Below, piece by piece: positions 45,231 through 55,789 of a stretch of DNA of 64,000 nt; position 1 is the first letter of the stretch, and each line of letters starts with the position of its first letter. Both the position numbers and the translations under genes were made by a program. The notes under the pieces were generated by a model. It saw nothing but the letters and a program-made list of their open reading frames with translations. It had not been told where the DNA came from and searched no databases. This DNA comes from Crocodylus rhombifer (lineage: Eukaryota; Chordata; Crocodylia; Crocodylidae), in the NCBI GenBank assembly GCA_038503035.1, contig JAVSML010024246.1, positions 457,258-521,257 on the forward strand, in the 5' to 3' direction.

Positions 45231-45790
45231 AGGGATGTGAACAATCAAATATTTAAACACTTAACCATTCATATACTGATAACCAATAATGTGCTACCAG
45301 TTATTGTTTAACATGGGGCGAGAAGCTTCCCCAATGTATTGCAGGGGAAAGGAAGTGGCACAATGCCCCTGAAGGCAGGAAGGTGGGGAAGAGGGAACAG
45401 CGAGGAGGAGGGGAGGCGGGGCATCCCAGCCCTTTCCCTGCCATCCTCTCAAAGATGCCCATACACCTGCTGCCAGCTATAAGCTGGGCTGGGGCTCCAC
45501 AGACCCCACTGCAGCCGTTTGCAGCCTCCCAGTCAACTGTCATGGCAAGCCTCTGCCCCTCATCATGGAGCCCAAGATGTTCACGACAGGGGCAGTCAGC
45601 AGCTGCAAGCCCTACCACAGCCCCATAAACCTGCAGGTGGCAGGTGAGGGGCTTTCCCAGCCTGCTGCTGCCACCTGGAAAATGAGTGAGTATAGGTGAG
45701 TGCTGGTCTCCAGTAGATGAAACTTACCATTTAACCAGTAACATTAGGGAAATTTAAATGAATACTTAATTGCTCGTGCATATGAGAGAC
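45231..45790. mobile_element. Candidate MITE with TTAACC-rich ends
   Basis: The left edge (GAACAATCAAATATTTAAAC, then ACTTAACCATTC and ACTGATAACC) resembles the reverse complement of the right edge (GAGCAATTAAGTATTCATTTA, GTTACTGGTTAAATGG). Inverted termini about 550 bp apart around a GC-rich core suggest a non-autonomous DNA transposon. Exact ends and target duplication were not resolved. Confidence 0.4.
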
Positions 45791-46129
45791 AATTGGCCAA
45801 ATTTATTCCAGATGTAAATACAAGCAAAGGTGAAATCAACCACCCGGTAGACAAAAGGCAACAGCTAGAAGAGATTTAAAAAACAGGTAGTTTTATTAAA
45901 GGCAAGATGCTGTTAGCTATAGAGCTTCAGAGGCTGGTCACCAAGCCTATAGAAGCAAATTGCAGAAACAAATAATTGTACAAGCAAACGAATGCAACCA
46001 TGGAGGAGGGAAACAAATTAAGGTTTCCTTAAGGACTAGGTTTGAAGTCTTACCTAAAGGCCCATTTTAAAAAAAGGCTTGGCTCAAATTCAGGCCTAAT
46101 TTTGACATACAATTACTATTACTACATAT
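45791..46129. other. No recognised feature
   Basis: No coding or repeat signature was recognised here. Confidence 0.35.
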
Positions 46130-46140
46130 AGGCTTTTTGT

Positions 46141-47022
46141 GTTCAAAAAGCCTGAGACTGAATTGATTCAATCTTTGCAGGTTAGTTTAACTTGGCTAGG
46201 CTAAACCAGTTTGTAATGCACATCCATCACCTCTGGACTGGAGAAATGCAGGCACATGCATGCAATGGCTCAGGCTAGAAGTCAGGGGTAGCTAGAGCAG
46301 CTCTCCCTTCTCTTCCGCTGTACTGAGCTGAGGGGGGCATGGCCAGGCCCCGGCCAGAGAAGTTCTCTCCCACTGCTCCTGGCCAGCAATGGAGGCAGAA
46401 GGGAATTACACAGGGAGTTGATAGCATTTATCAGCCCATCAAAACAAAACAAGCTCTTCTTAACCAGCTTTCCCAAGGAAGGAATGGAGGGACGTTACCA
46501 GCTACTTGTCAATTAGCTCCAAAAAGCCTTAAGTGGACACTGTTCTGTCTGCCTTACACAGACAGCTCTCAGCATTAGCTTGCATACCACATACTGGGTA
46601 TGATCCATGCTGTGGGAGACAGGAGTGGGAAATCCCTGCTTGGGGAGGGGTGAGGGCGAGCAGAGGAAAGCCAGGCAGACACTGCTGTGCCTGCCATCTC
46701 TGCTGGAGCTCCAGCCAGGGACCAGAGGGGCAGAGCCAGCCCTACTGAGGAGCAGAGAGCTCTGCCCAGGGCTGCAAAGCATCTGGGGTGCTGGCGGACT
46801 CTGGTTTAAGTTAAACCAGGAAGAGGTATGGGACAGACATGGCATAAACTGGTTTGACCCAAATCACTTGAGTCTGATACTACATTCAGGCGTATGTCAA
46901 AGCAGTTTCAGCCATTTTCAAACTGGTTTACGTACACTGAACATCTGTTCTGTTATAGGTTTATTAAACCAGTTTCTGATCACATAAACCGGTTTGTGTA
47001 ATGTCTGTCCCTAGCCCATAGT
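46141..47022 (-). repeat. ~0.8-kb interspersed repeat, copy 2 (inverted)
   Basis: In reverse complement this is the same repeat as 22211-23003. It shares TATGGGCTAGGGACAGA, several ACTGGTTTAA motifs, GAATGTAGTATCAGACTC and the CAGTCTCAGGCTTTTTGA edge. The left edge includes a hairpin, AGGCTTTTTG at 46130-46139 and CAAAAAGCCT at 46144-46153, a perfect 10-base inverted repeat with a 4-base loop. No coding capacity was recognised. Confidence 0.7.
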
Positions 47023-47474
47023 TGGGTACCAATATATTCACTTTCTTGTTTGTGTACTTATATGTGGGGGGGAAAAAAAGAGACCCAAAGATCACCTCGT
47101 GTCTTTGGCCCAAATTAATCTTTTCCACAGTTTCCAGGGTATCTTGGGCTCCTTACTCTCTGAGCCAGATTACAGCATAGGACCAGTATGAGGGTTATAA
47201 TCCTTGATGCTAGCCATATGTTCTAATTGCTAATTCCACATTCCCCTTGGCAGTAGAAGACTTTATTTAACATGAGCTTTTCAAGCTTGGCCACCCAAGG
47301 CAAACAGTTCTTAAGCCAAAAACTCAAATCAGTCTTTCTTGACTAAAATGTACATCTAAATGCCAATTTCAGCAGCCATATTCAAAACTCTGTGTCCTGA
47401 CTCACTTTGCTAATCAGGCTCATGGAATTGTGCCTCTCCTCTGATGGTGCAGCTGCCTCCTTCTACAAAAACAA
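47023..47474. other. No recognised feature
   Basis: Sequence between the inverted repeat and the CR1 insertion. Nothing was recognised. Confidence 0.35.
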
Positions 47475-48247
47475 AGCCAAAGGTTTTCCACCTTGGGAGG
47501 AAAAACCTGCAGCATCCTTATAGGCTCGGCAGTGCTACATTGGATAGCACTACAGAAGAAAGAGACTTGGGGGTCATCATTGACCACAAGATGAACATGA
47601 GCCTCCAATGCAATGCTCCAGTTAGTAAAGCGACCAAAACGCTGGCTTGCATCCATAGATGCTTCTCGAGCAAATCCTGGGACGTCATTCTCCCCTTGTA
47701 CTCGGCCTTGGTGAGGCTGCAGCTGGAGTACTGCATCCAGTTTTGGGCTCCACAATTCAAAAAGGATGTGGAGAAGCTTGAGAGAGTCCAGAGGAGAGCC
47801 ACGCGCATGATCAGAGGTCAGGAAAACAGATCTTACGATGATAGGCTGAGAGACATGGGACTCTTTAGCCTGGAAAAGCGTAGGCTCAGGGGTGATCCGA
47901 TGGCCACCTATCAGTTTATCAGGGGTGACCACCAGGATCTGGGGGACTGTTTGTTCACCAGAGCGCCCCAAGGGATGACTAGGTCGAACAGTCATAAACT
48001 CCTGCAAGACCGTTTCAGGCTGGAAATAAGGAAGAATTTCTTTACTGTCCGAGCCCCCAAGGTCTGGAACAGTCTGCCAGCGGAGGTGGTTCAAGCACCT
48101 ACATTGAACACCTTCAAGAGTAAATTGGATGCTTAACTTGCTGGGATCCTATGACCCCAGCTGACTTCCTGCCCTTTGGGCAGGGGGCTGGACTCAATGA
48201 TCTCCCAAAGTCCCTTCCAGCCCTGATGTCTATGAAATCTATGAATC
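47475..48247 (+). mobile_element. CR1 LINE, 3' end with open C-terminal frame
   Basis: A frame open to the natural stop at 48136 carries [68 protein letters not shown] and APKVWNSLPAEVVQAP. The 3' end is CTATGAAATCTATGAATC. It is very similar to 35343-36100 on the other strand and belongs to the same subfamily. It is 5'-truncated just inside the sequence encoding HLGRKN. This is the best preserved CR1 C-terminus in the window. Confidence 0.93.
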
Positions 48248-49478
48248 AAAAAATGCAAAGTGAATTACGTGGAAGCCCCAGAGTTTCTGGGTAGTCCTTG
48301 AAACTCGAGCTTTATGGACTAAACCCAAGAGTCCTTTCAGCAGAACCACATTTGTACAACTGAATCATACTGAAAACAACCTGCCTCTGTGTCTTGTGGT
48401 GTGAAATTATCAGCACCTCTACCCAAGAGTTCTTTCTCAACCTCTCCCTGAGTTGTTTAATTCTCACATTTCAGTTTTACTATTATACTAGTCCATCTAA
48501 TCTCCCTCTAATTTTTTACAGCATAAGCAGATCAAACACCTCTAATGCAATCAGAATATTTCAGTACGATGTCCCCTTTTTTCCCCCTCACATAATGATC
48601 ATTCAATTTGCTGCAATGCTGTACAAAATAGACCACTAATCTCTTAAAACAACAAAAAAGATACATAATGAGTCAAAGACAATACTGTATTTTCTGAGCT
48701 GAAATTAAAGCAACGGATCTTTTTAATAAAGAATTAGGAAGGCTTGCTAGAGCCTGAGAATACAAAATAACTAACTAAAAAAGCCCCAAAGCTAAAAACC
48801 ACATACATGAAGGAAATGCATTTACCACCAAAGTTTATACAAAAACACCAGGAGGGTGGAGGGTGCTTTTTGATAAAATATCAGTGAATGAAAGTAATAA
48901 AGCAGCAAAAAAATAGATGAAAGGAAGGACAGGTGAGAGGGATAAATGAGAAGATGAGGGCTCAGTGAAAAAATAGGAGAGTAATTTCATTCTTTATCGG
49001 GGCTTGCTAGTTTCACCAGTCAGAAACAAAGAAAGGGACAGTTCTTTACAGAACACTGTGCCCTCTCTGGGACATTTCTTCACTTAATGGCTTTACTTAA
49101 ATGATACAATTTTAAAAATCAACTTGAACATGAAACAAGGATTCACTCACAGACTGAATTGCATTAAGTATGGTCTCAGTAGAGACTCTGAATTCTTATC
49201 CCATTACCTGGACTAGCTTTTAGAAATTTGCTGTCCCTTAGTGGTTCAACTGCTCTGTTTTTCCTTTTTGAACTCTTGAACCTGCCTTCACCTCCCTCAG
49301 CAGCAGTACCCCTCCTTCCCTCTTCCTTTCCCTATTCTTTTGTATTTAAATTACTTTATTCTTTTCTCTTTAATGTCCCTGGTCTCTGCAAGTCCAATAC
49401 TAGCAGCTGACAAAGTAGGCTGCCACCTACCGAAGCTTATGCTTTTCTGAATGAGCGAGTCGGTAAACTGCTACAGTC
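48248..49478. other. AT-rich spacer, no feature
   Basis: No recognised coding or repeat signature. Frames at 48394-48639 and 49228-49410 plus look like chance. Confidence 0.35.
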
Positions 49479-49479
49479 T

Positions 49480-49740
49480 GGGTCCATCTACACGTTCATT
49501 AACGTGCCTTTACTACTGCACATTAAGTTTAATACCTCTAATATGAGGTAGCACAGGAAGGCGCATGAGCCTGCGCTAATGCACAGTAACAAAGGCAGAT
49601 TTTTTTTTTGTGGCGCTTAATGTGCAGTAGATTAATTCTGTTGCGCATTAGTGCATTAGCACGGTTTTTGCCATGGTGTGCTAATGTGCAATAGAATAAG
49701 CTATTGTGCATTACAGCATCTCATGTACAGCTCATGAGGT
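49480..49740. mobile_element. MITE-like element, TACATGAGATGCT family
   Basis: Left part CCATCTACACGTTCATTAACGTGC and right part TGTGCATTACAGCATCTCATGTACAG are rich in inverted GCACATTA/TAATGTGC motifs. The right edge in reverse complement (TGTACATGAGATGCTGTAATG) matches the left edge at 41573. It is the longest copy of this family in the window. The target duplication was not resolved. Confidence 0.5.
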
Positions 49741-49741
49741 T

Positions 49742-50500
49742 TAACAAAGAAAAGTGCAAAGTCTTGCACTGAGCAGTTCATGGGATTCTTCCATCCTACA
49801 GGCTTGGGACCAACTGACTAAGCAGTAGCTCTGCAGAAATGAACCTGCAGGTTACGGTGGACAACAAGCTGGATATGAGCCAATAGCGTGCCCTTGTTGC
49901 CAAGAAGTCTGACCGTGTAAGGGACTGTATTAGTAGGAGCGTTGCCCCACTGGTCAAGGATGTAATTATTCCCCTCTATTCTGCACTAGTGAGGCTACAT
50001 CTGGAGTACTGTGTCCAGTTTTGGGCCCCTCACTACAGAAAGGATGTGGATAAGTTGGAGAGTGCCCAGCAGAGGGCCATTAAAATGGTGAAGGGGCTGG
50101 GACACATGACTTAGGAGGGAGGCCGAGGGAACTGGGCTTATTTTGTTTGCAATAGAGAGAACTGAGGAGGGATTTGATAGCTGTCTTCAACTACCTGAAG
50201 AGTGGTTCCAAAGAGGATGGAGCTGGACTGTTCTCAGTGGTGGCAGATGATGGAACAAGGAGCAATGGTCTGAAATTTCAGCATGGGAAGCTTAGGCTGG
50301 ATATTAGGAAAAACTCTCTCACTAGGAGAGTGGTGAAGCACTGGAACAGGTTACCTAGAGAGGTGGTGGAATCTCCATCCATGGAAGTTTTAAAGGCCCA
50401 GCTTGACAAAACCCTGGCTAGAATGGTTTAATTGCAGCTGGTCCTGCTTTAAGCAGGAGGTCCTGTCCAACCCTCATTTTCTGTGATTCCAGGATTCTGA
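49742..50500 (+). mobile_element. CR1 LINE, 3' end
   Basis: ORF2 C-terminus with stops: [30 protein letters not shown] and HYRKDVDKLESAQQRA, then after frame loss KLRLDIRKNSLTRRVVKH and WNRLPREVVESPSMEVLK in the frame ending at 50431. The 3' UTR ends near GTGATTCCAGGATTCTGAA at 50480-50500. It belongs to the same broad subfamily as the copy at 25415. Confidence 0.88.
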
Positions 50501-51669
50501 ATGGTGACAAGGATGATCAGGGAGAGCCTATAATATGACATGAAACAAAGACCTTGGCATTTTTAGCCTACCAGATTGAAGGCTGGGATTACTCTTTGTA
50601 AATACTGGAGAAGATCTCTGTAAACTAAAAGACGATGTGCTGAGTAACACACACTGTCTGTGGATAAATTCCAGCTCAAAAATAGAAACCATTAGAAGGC
50701 TGAAGTTTTGGAATACCTTCCGAATTAGACTTCTGGGTCAAAAAGCACCTGATCTAATTTTAAAATGCAGCTTGATACATTTATTAAAGGGATTATATAA
50801 TGTAATTGCCTGAACATACTCTCATTTTTACAAGGATATCACCTATTCTTGTATATTGCCCAGTCATATTCTCCGCTCTAAAGAAAATAGTAGAATATTG
50901 CTAATAATGATAACCAAGTATCATGGAGCTGAAATAGATTATATTTTTAACTTGGGACTTCTTGGAGAGAAATAGGTTGAATTTCCTTTTGGAATTGTTC
51001 ATCTGTTGTCTTTTAGAGTGACAAACTTTTCAGTTATGTTTTTGGCTTTAGTAATTTAGAGACTGCCGTAGCAAAGCAAAGAGGGAGAAAATTAAGAACC
51101 TGAAATGGTCTCGGGGTGGGGGGGTGAAATCTTATTCACAGAATCTCATTCCATTGCTAGCCTGGGTACAGCATGATAATTCAAATGGAAAGGGCTGAGC
51201 AAGGGATATCAACTACCAAATATCAAAGGGATTTTCAAAGTATGTAACCTGATCTCAGAAGGACTGCCTTTGCATAGCATATTAAACATGAAACATGTTT
51301 GTCTTGCTAAAAGACATACAAGATTGGTTTGAATTCTCTTGGTTAAGGCCATGCAATCCCATTTGCTCCATGAGATCAGTAGGGTTGTACCAGTGTAACT
51401 GAGGGGGAAAAAATGGTGCTAAAAGTTTATAAAATGAAAAAGGAGCTGATTCATGAACAGAAGTCCCTAAGGTACTTCTTGAATTTGCTGAGGTTTTGCT
51501 GCTATATGGTATCACTACTTGCTAGGACTCGGTTTGCCACAAGTTACCTGGGCTTTCTTTTTTGAGACTTCATCCTATTTAAACAGAGCTTTTGTGAGTA
51601 CTTTTCTGAGTAGACAGGAAACCAAATTGTTTTGCACAGAACTGAATATTGCCTGTAAGAAATGAGAAA
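50501..51669. other. No recognised feature
   Basis: No coding or repeat signature was recognised, apart from a short poly-G run near 51116. Confidence 0.35.
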
Positions 51670-51707
51670 CCCCCTCCCCCCCCCCCCCCCCCCCCCCGAT
51701 ATGGCAT
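51670..51707. repeat. Poly-C tract
   Basis: A run of 38 bases is all C except one T at 51675. It lies directly against the 3' edge of the minus-strand LINE that follows, where it reads as poly-G. Confidence 0.95.
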
Positions 51708-53110
51708 CAGATATCAGCTTCCAAATATATGAGCCACTGTATGGTATTCTCGCTCAATGTGCAGTTTCCATCTGCCCCATCTGGGCATCTATAAAGATTT
51801 CAGCTTTTGAATAAGTGCTGTTCTGTTTGTTGGATACCACATACAGACAGGGGGCTATCCAAGATGTTCATCTTGTGAAGTGTTGTTCTGAAGCATCTAT
51901 TCCAGATCTTAGTCTGTTCAGCTTGACCCACACTTCTCCGTCAAGGTTGTTCCCAATGGGGGACTCATTTGGTGTTAGTATAAAATGCTGTAGGAATAGG
52001 TTTGACCTTTCCCAGAGGTTGGCCCAGTCCATTGCTGCTCATAGGGTTGGTTCATCATCCCCAATCTCTTTCAGGAGCTTGTGGGCTTCATGTATAAATG
52101 GTTTACAACATTTAAGCCTCTTAAGCCTCCATCTATTCAGGTCTTCAGTTGATGAAGCAGGTAGTTTTTGTCATCTCTTGCCTCTATTGCCAGTAATGAT
52201 ATTATATCACTTGGTCTAATGCCCAAGAGTACAGGGAGTACATCTGTGTGTAAGTTATGTGGCCTGTTCTGAGTCTCAGCGCACTGTTAAGTACAGTTTT
52301 GAGCTTTTTAGTGGAACAATTTCTAGACTATACAGGAGCACAGTAATCTGCTGGGGCATACACTGTTGCAAGTGTGATAGTTCTGAGGACTTTGATATTG
52401 GCACCCTTTGTCGTGCTGACTAAATATCTTAAGGCAGCTACCTGTGCAGAGACTTTACTGCTGACCTTCTGGATGTGACTTTTATAGGTAATGGAGTGGT
52501 CTAATGCGACTCCTAGGTAGGTTGGGGGTATGCTCATGGGGAAGGATGTGGCTGCCTGCTCTGATATTCAGCATGCTCTTGGCTCAACAATTATCCAGGT
52601 GGAAGGGTAATGATACTGATTTATTGATGCTCAACTTCAAATGCCGCTTGAGGAGATAGTCAGACATGAGATCCATGCCAGTATTTAGCATCTTTTTCAA
52701 TTGTGTCCTATCAGTTCTTTGGGCTACTATGGTGACGTTGTCAGCATACATGGATTGCTTAGATGTTGTATGTGGGAAGTCTGAGGTATATACATTGAAA
52801 AATATCAGTGCTAACACTGACCCTTGGGGGACTTAGTTCTTCAGAGTGCATACTCTGCTATTTTCTCCTGAGCTAGTACTGAGTTTGAACTATCTGCTTG
52901 AGATCACATTCATAATGAAAGCTCAAAGCTTATGGTAAGGTATCATAGAATGTGGTTTATATTTGAGACCTCGGTGACATACAGTACCATAGGCAGCTGT
53001 AAGGTCAGTAAAGACTGCACTTGTTTTCTGCCTCATTTCAAATCTGTTTTCTATGTCAGATGTAAGTAATGTAACTTGGTCAGTGGTACACTACTTTTTT
53101 CCAAAAGCCA
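51708..53110 (-). mobile_element. Jockey-like LINE relic
   Basis: The minus strand encodes, in broken frames, RFEMRQKTSAVFTDLTAAYG (near 53000), LALIFFNVYTSDFPHTTSK with YADN (52750-52810), HLKLSINKSVSLPFHL, PPTYLGVALDHSITYKSH, VLRTITLATVYAPADYCAPV (52330) and, further 3', RWRLKRLKCCKPFIHEA and EVWVKLNRLRSG (51900-52130). This order (RT core, YLGV...LTY, AEYCAPVW-like, WV.LNRLR.G) is that of a widespread jockey-superfamily ORF2. The catalytic YADD reads YADN, and many stops are present. The exact clade is uncertain. Confidence 0.75.
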
Positions 53111-53234
53111 GCCTGTTCTTTTGGGAGCTGGGTATCAATGATGTTCTCAATGGGATTTTCATAGTGCAAAGTTGGGGAGGAGGCAGGGGAGGGTTTCATA
53201 GCTGTTGCCTATGAAAGCCTATGCCTCTCTAAAC

Positions 53235-53492
53235 CAGGGGTTCCCAACCTTTTTAGATCATGGACTGGCAAATTGCAGACCGGAAGTGATTGCAGGCCAG
53301 CAAACTGCAGTCCAGAAGTGACCAGCATACTGCGGCACGGCAGCCAACCCTTTTTTATACTGAGTATAAAAAAGGGTTGGCTGCCACGCTGCAGTATGCC
53401 GGTCACTTCTGGACTTCCAGTCTGGCAGCCAACCCTCCTCAGGACCGGAAGCCAACCCTTTGTGGCCCAGTACCAGGGCATGGGAACCTCTG
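53235..53492. mobile_element. hAT-type MITE with perfect target duplication
   Basis: The element runs CAGGGGTTCCCAACCTTTTT ... GGGCATGGGAACCTCTG. The ends are hAT-style inverted repeats (CAGGGGTTCCCA against CAGAGGTTCCCA). The 8-bp sequence CTCTAAAC lies directly on both sides (53227-53234 and 53493-53500), the size expected for hAT. The core is a long palindrome: arms 53339-53361 and 53363-53385 are perfectly complementary with one unpaired base. Near-perfect pairing extends to 53309 and 53415. There is no coding capacity. Confidence 0.93.
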
Positions 53493-53529
53493 CTCTAAAC
53501 CAGTTTGTTTCTAAGATGCCACCCTGCCC

Positions 53530-54990
53530 TTCAGAAGGGCATAGGGGAGAAGAGAGATCAGCTTAATGGAAAATGAAGCCATGATTTGAGGTTAGATGGA
53601 AGCAATTATTTCTGTTTTCTTCCAAGCGAGACAAAACATTTCCTTATGCCTTCATCTTGTTTGCCACAAAATGCAATTTGTCAGAAGTATGCCTGCAGAG
53701 GAAAGCAGAGTCAGATGGGGTGCACACCTTAATTTTCCCATCTGGAAAACCATGGTAATAGAACTGACAGCTAGAGCTGGTGAAAAGAAGAAGGTTGCAT
53801 TGTTTTTTCTTTACAGACACTTTTGACAATTTTGTATTTTTCCTTGTCTGAAATTTTCCATGGAAGATGTAAGTTTTTGGGAACACATCAAAAATGAAAT
53901 AATTTGCCTGAAAACTCTTTGCAGGCATCTATTTTTTCAACATGTCAGTTTTTTCATAAAAATACATGAATCATAAAAAAAAAATGCCCTTATTTCCATC
54001 AAAAGCAGTAATAATGCCTTGACAACTTTGCTTTGCTTCACTTGAAAGAGCAGAAAGAGTAACAAGAAATCTCTTTATCTGATATAATATCAGTTCAGCA
54101 ACTACAGGAGCTCTGGACTTGAAACTCCTCTTTGGTCATATGTCTTACTCTAGTAATCCTCTATAATCTGTTAGATGTTTCTAATGGCAAGTAAGAAGCC
54201 ACCTGGAGTCGAAAAGCTTTCCAGTAATCATCATATGCTTGAGGTTTGTTCACCTTTTGCCTGACTGTGATGGCTTAAAATAGTAATTTATCCCTTAATA
54301 GTTGTCTTTGCAACTTCAAGCAGTGGCATCCTCAGAGCACATATTGTATTCACTCTAAATCTGTATAGCCTATAATTTCTCTTGTTACATCTCTTTTTAA
54401 GACCAAGTCTGCCTTTTCAAACTGCTGTAGATATCAGTTACAGTGCAACCATCTGTCAGGTAGCTGAGTTACACACTTCAGGAAATACTATGTTGAATTT
54501 GAGTCCTCATCTCCACTACCAAAAGAATGGCAAGGGATTCTGGTGCTGCATTGTATTCCCAAAAGAATGCAACAGCATCTAAAATACAAAGCTTTTCTGA
54601 TTAACGAGTGAAAAGTTATTCTAGCTACTACTTGTATATGTAATGCTATTTTATAGCTCAGCATTTCAATATGCTTTGTAGATACTGATGAATTAGATCT
54701 TGCAATCCAACACAATGGCAGATAAATATGATCATAACTATGGGTAAGGAGTCTGAGGCACAGAAAGGTTTTGGCTGCATTTGCAACAATAAGCCCCAGT
54801 GCTGCTGAGGTTCTGTGGCAGGCTTTTCTGGTGGTCTACAGCTACTGTACCAATCTTAACAAACATGTAGTTCTATGTGCCTGCTCTGCCCCCACCCCAC
54901 TTTGACCACAGCCTGCTTCACAGAATGGTGCAAATGTACCATCCTCCAGTTGCCAGATGATGTAGCTGGCTTGGTACTACTTGTTAGACT
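53530..54990. other. No recognised feature
   Basis: Open frames on both strands between 53596 and 53928, and short ones at 54382-54715, overlap and lack motifs. No repeat ends were seen. Confidence 0.35.
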
Positions 54991-55004
54991 ACTATGGACA
55001 ACAG

Positions 55005-55320
55005 CGACTAGTTTCACGAATCTTTGGACTTCCGGTGCTTGTACACATGCAGGATACCTGCTCCAAAGCGTTCTAATTAGAATGCAGCGGAGCAGATTCA
55101 ATTAATCTAATTGGAATGGCAGGGTCACTTTAACTAAAATTCATTGAATGAGAGCTTTAGTTAAAGCACCCCCATTGCCATTTTGAAGTGCACAACACTG
55201 AATACATGAGATGTTGCAGGCATTTTAATTATAGCTGCTTTCAAGAGCTCCTCTAATTAAAAGATTCCCTCTCTCCTCCCCATGCTGGAGCACATGCATA
55301 GATGCCCAGATACCTGAGTG
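55005..55320. mobile_element. MITE-like element related to 42.2 kb
   Basis: An inverted repeat around GAATGAGAGCTTTAGTT pairs GGAATGGCAGGGTCACTTTAA with TTAAAGCACCCCCATTGCC. The same centre and arm type occur at 42196-42278. Outer parts GTGCTTGTACACATGC and GAGCACATGCATAGATGC suggest inverted ends near 55033 and 55305. A non-autonomous DNA transposon is inferred. Confidence 0.5.
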
Positions 55321-55789
55321 CAAGAAGGACTCTCTTTATGCCAGACCCTGCACAGAAGATGGGGGAATAAAAAGGAGGAGACATTTTTTGTATTTCCATC
55401 TAGAGGCTTGAGACAGTGGTCCTAAGTGACTTGCACATGGGTAGCTTCTGAGGAAGCTAATAACTTTATTCAGATCACTTAGCTCCTAATTCAGTGCCCT
55501 AACCACAAGACAATTCGTTGTCTTCAAATGGGCTAAAAGACTTGTATGGAAGAGTGCATAGGGGAACTGAGATGTGATGGAAAAGTAGAATTCTATTTCG
55601 GGAATACTTCTGAGAAAGTTGCTTTTGAAAGTGTTTATTTTATTGTTCAGCACTGCAGTGCAAGGCAAAGGGGAAGAGCAAAACTTTCTCCAGATTAGGG
55701 CACAGGAATTTCTATTCTTTGAACAACTTCACAAAAGCTAAAAATAGATTAGTCCATTGATACAGAAGAAAACATTTTGCCAAGAAATT
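55321..55789. other. No recognised feature
   Basis: Nothing was recognised between the MITE-like repeat and the LINE relic. Confidence 0.35.

Noticed and set aside
47420..48094. 224-codon minus-strand frame
   Set aside because: It is the antisense of the CR1 ORF2 C-terminus, whose sense frame has the recognised motifs.
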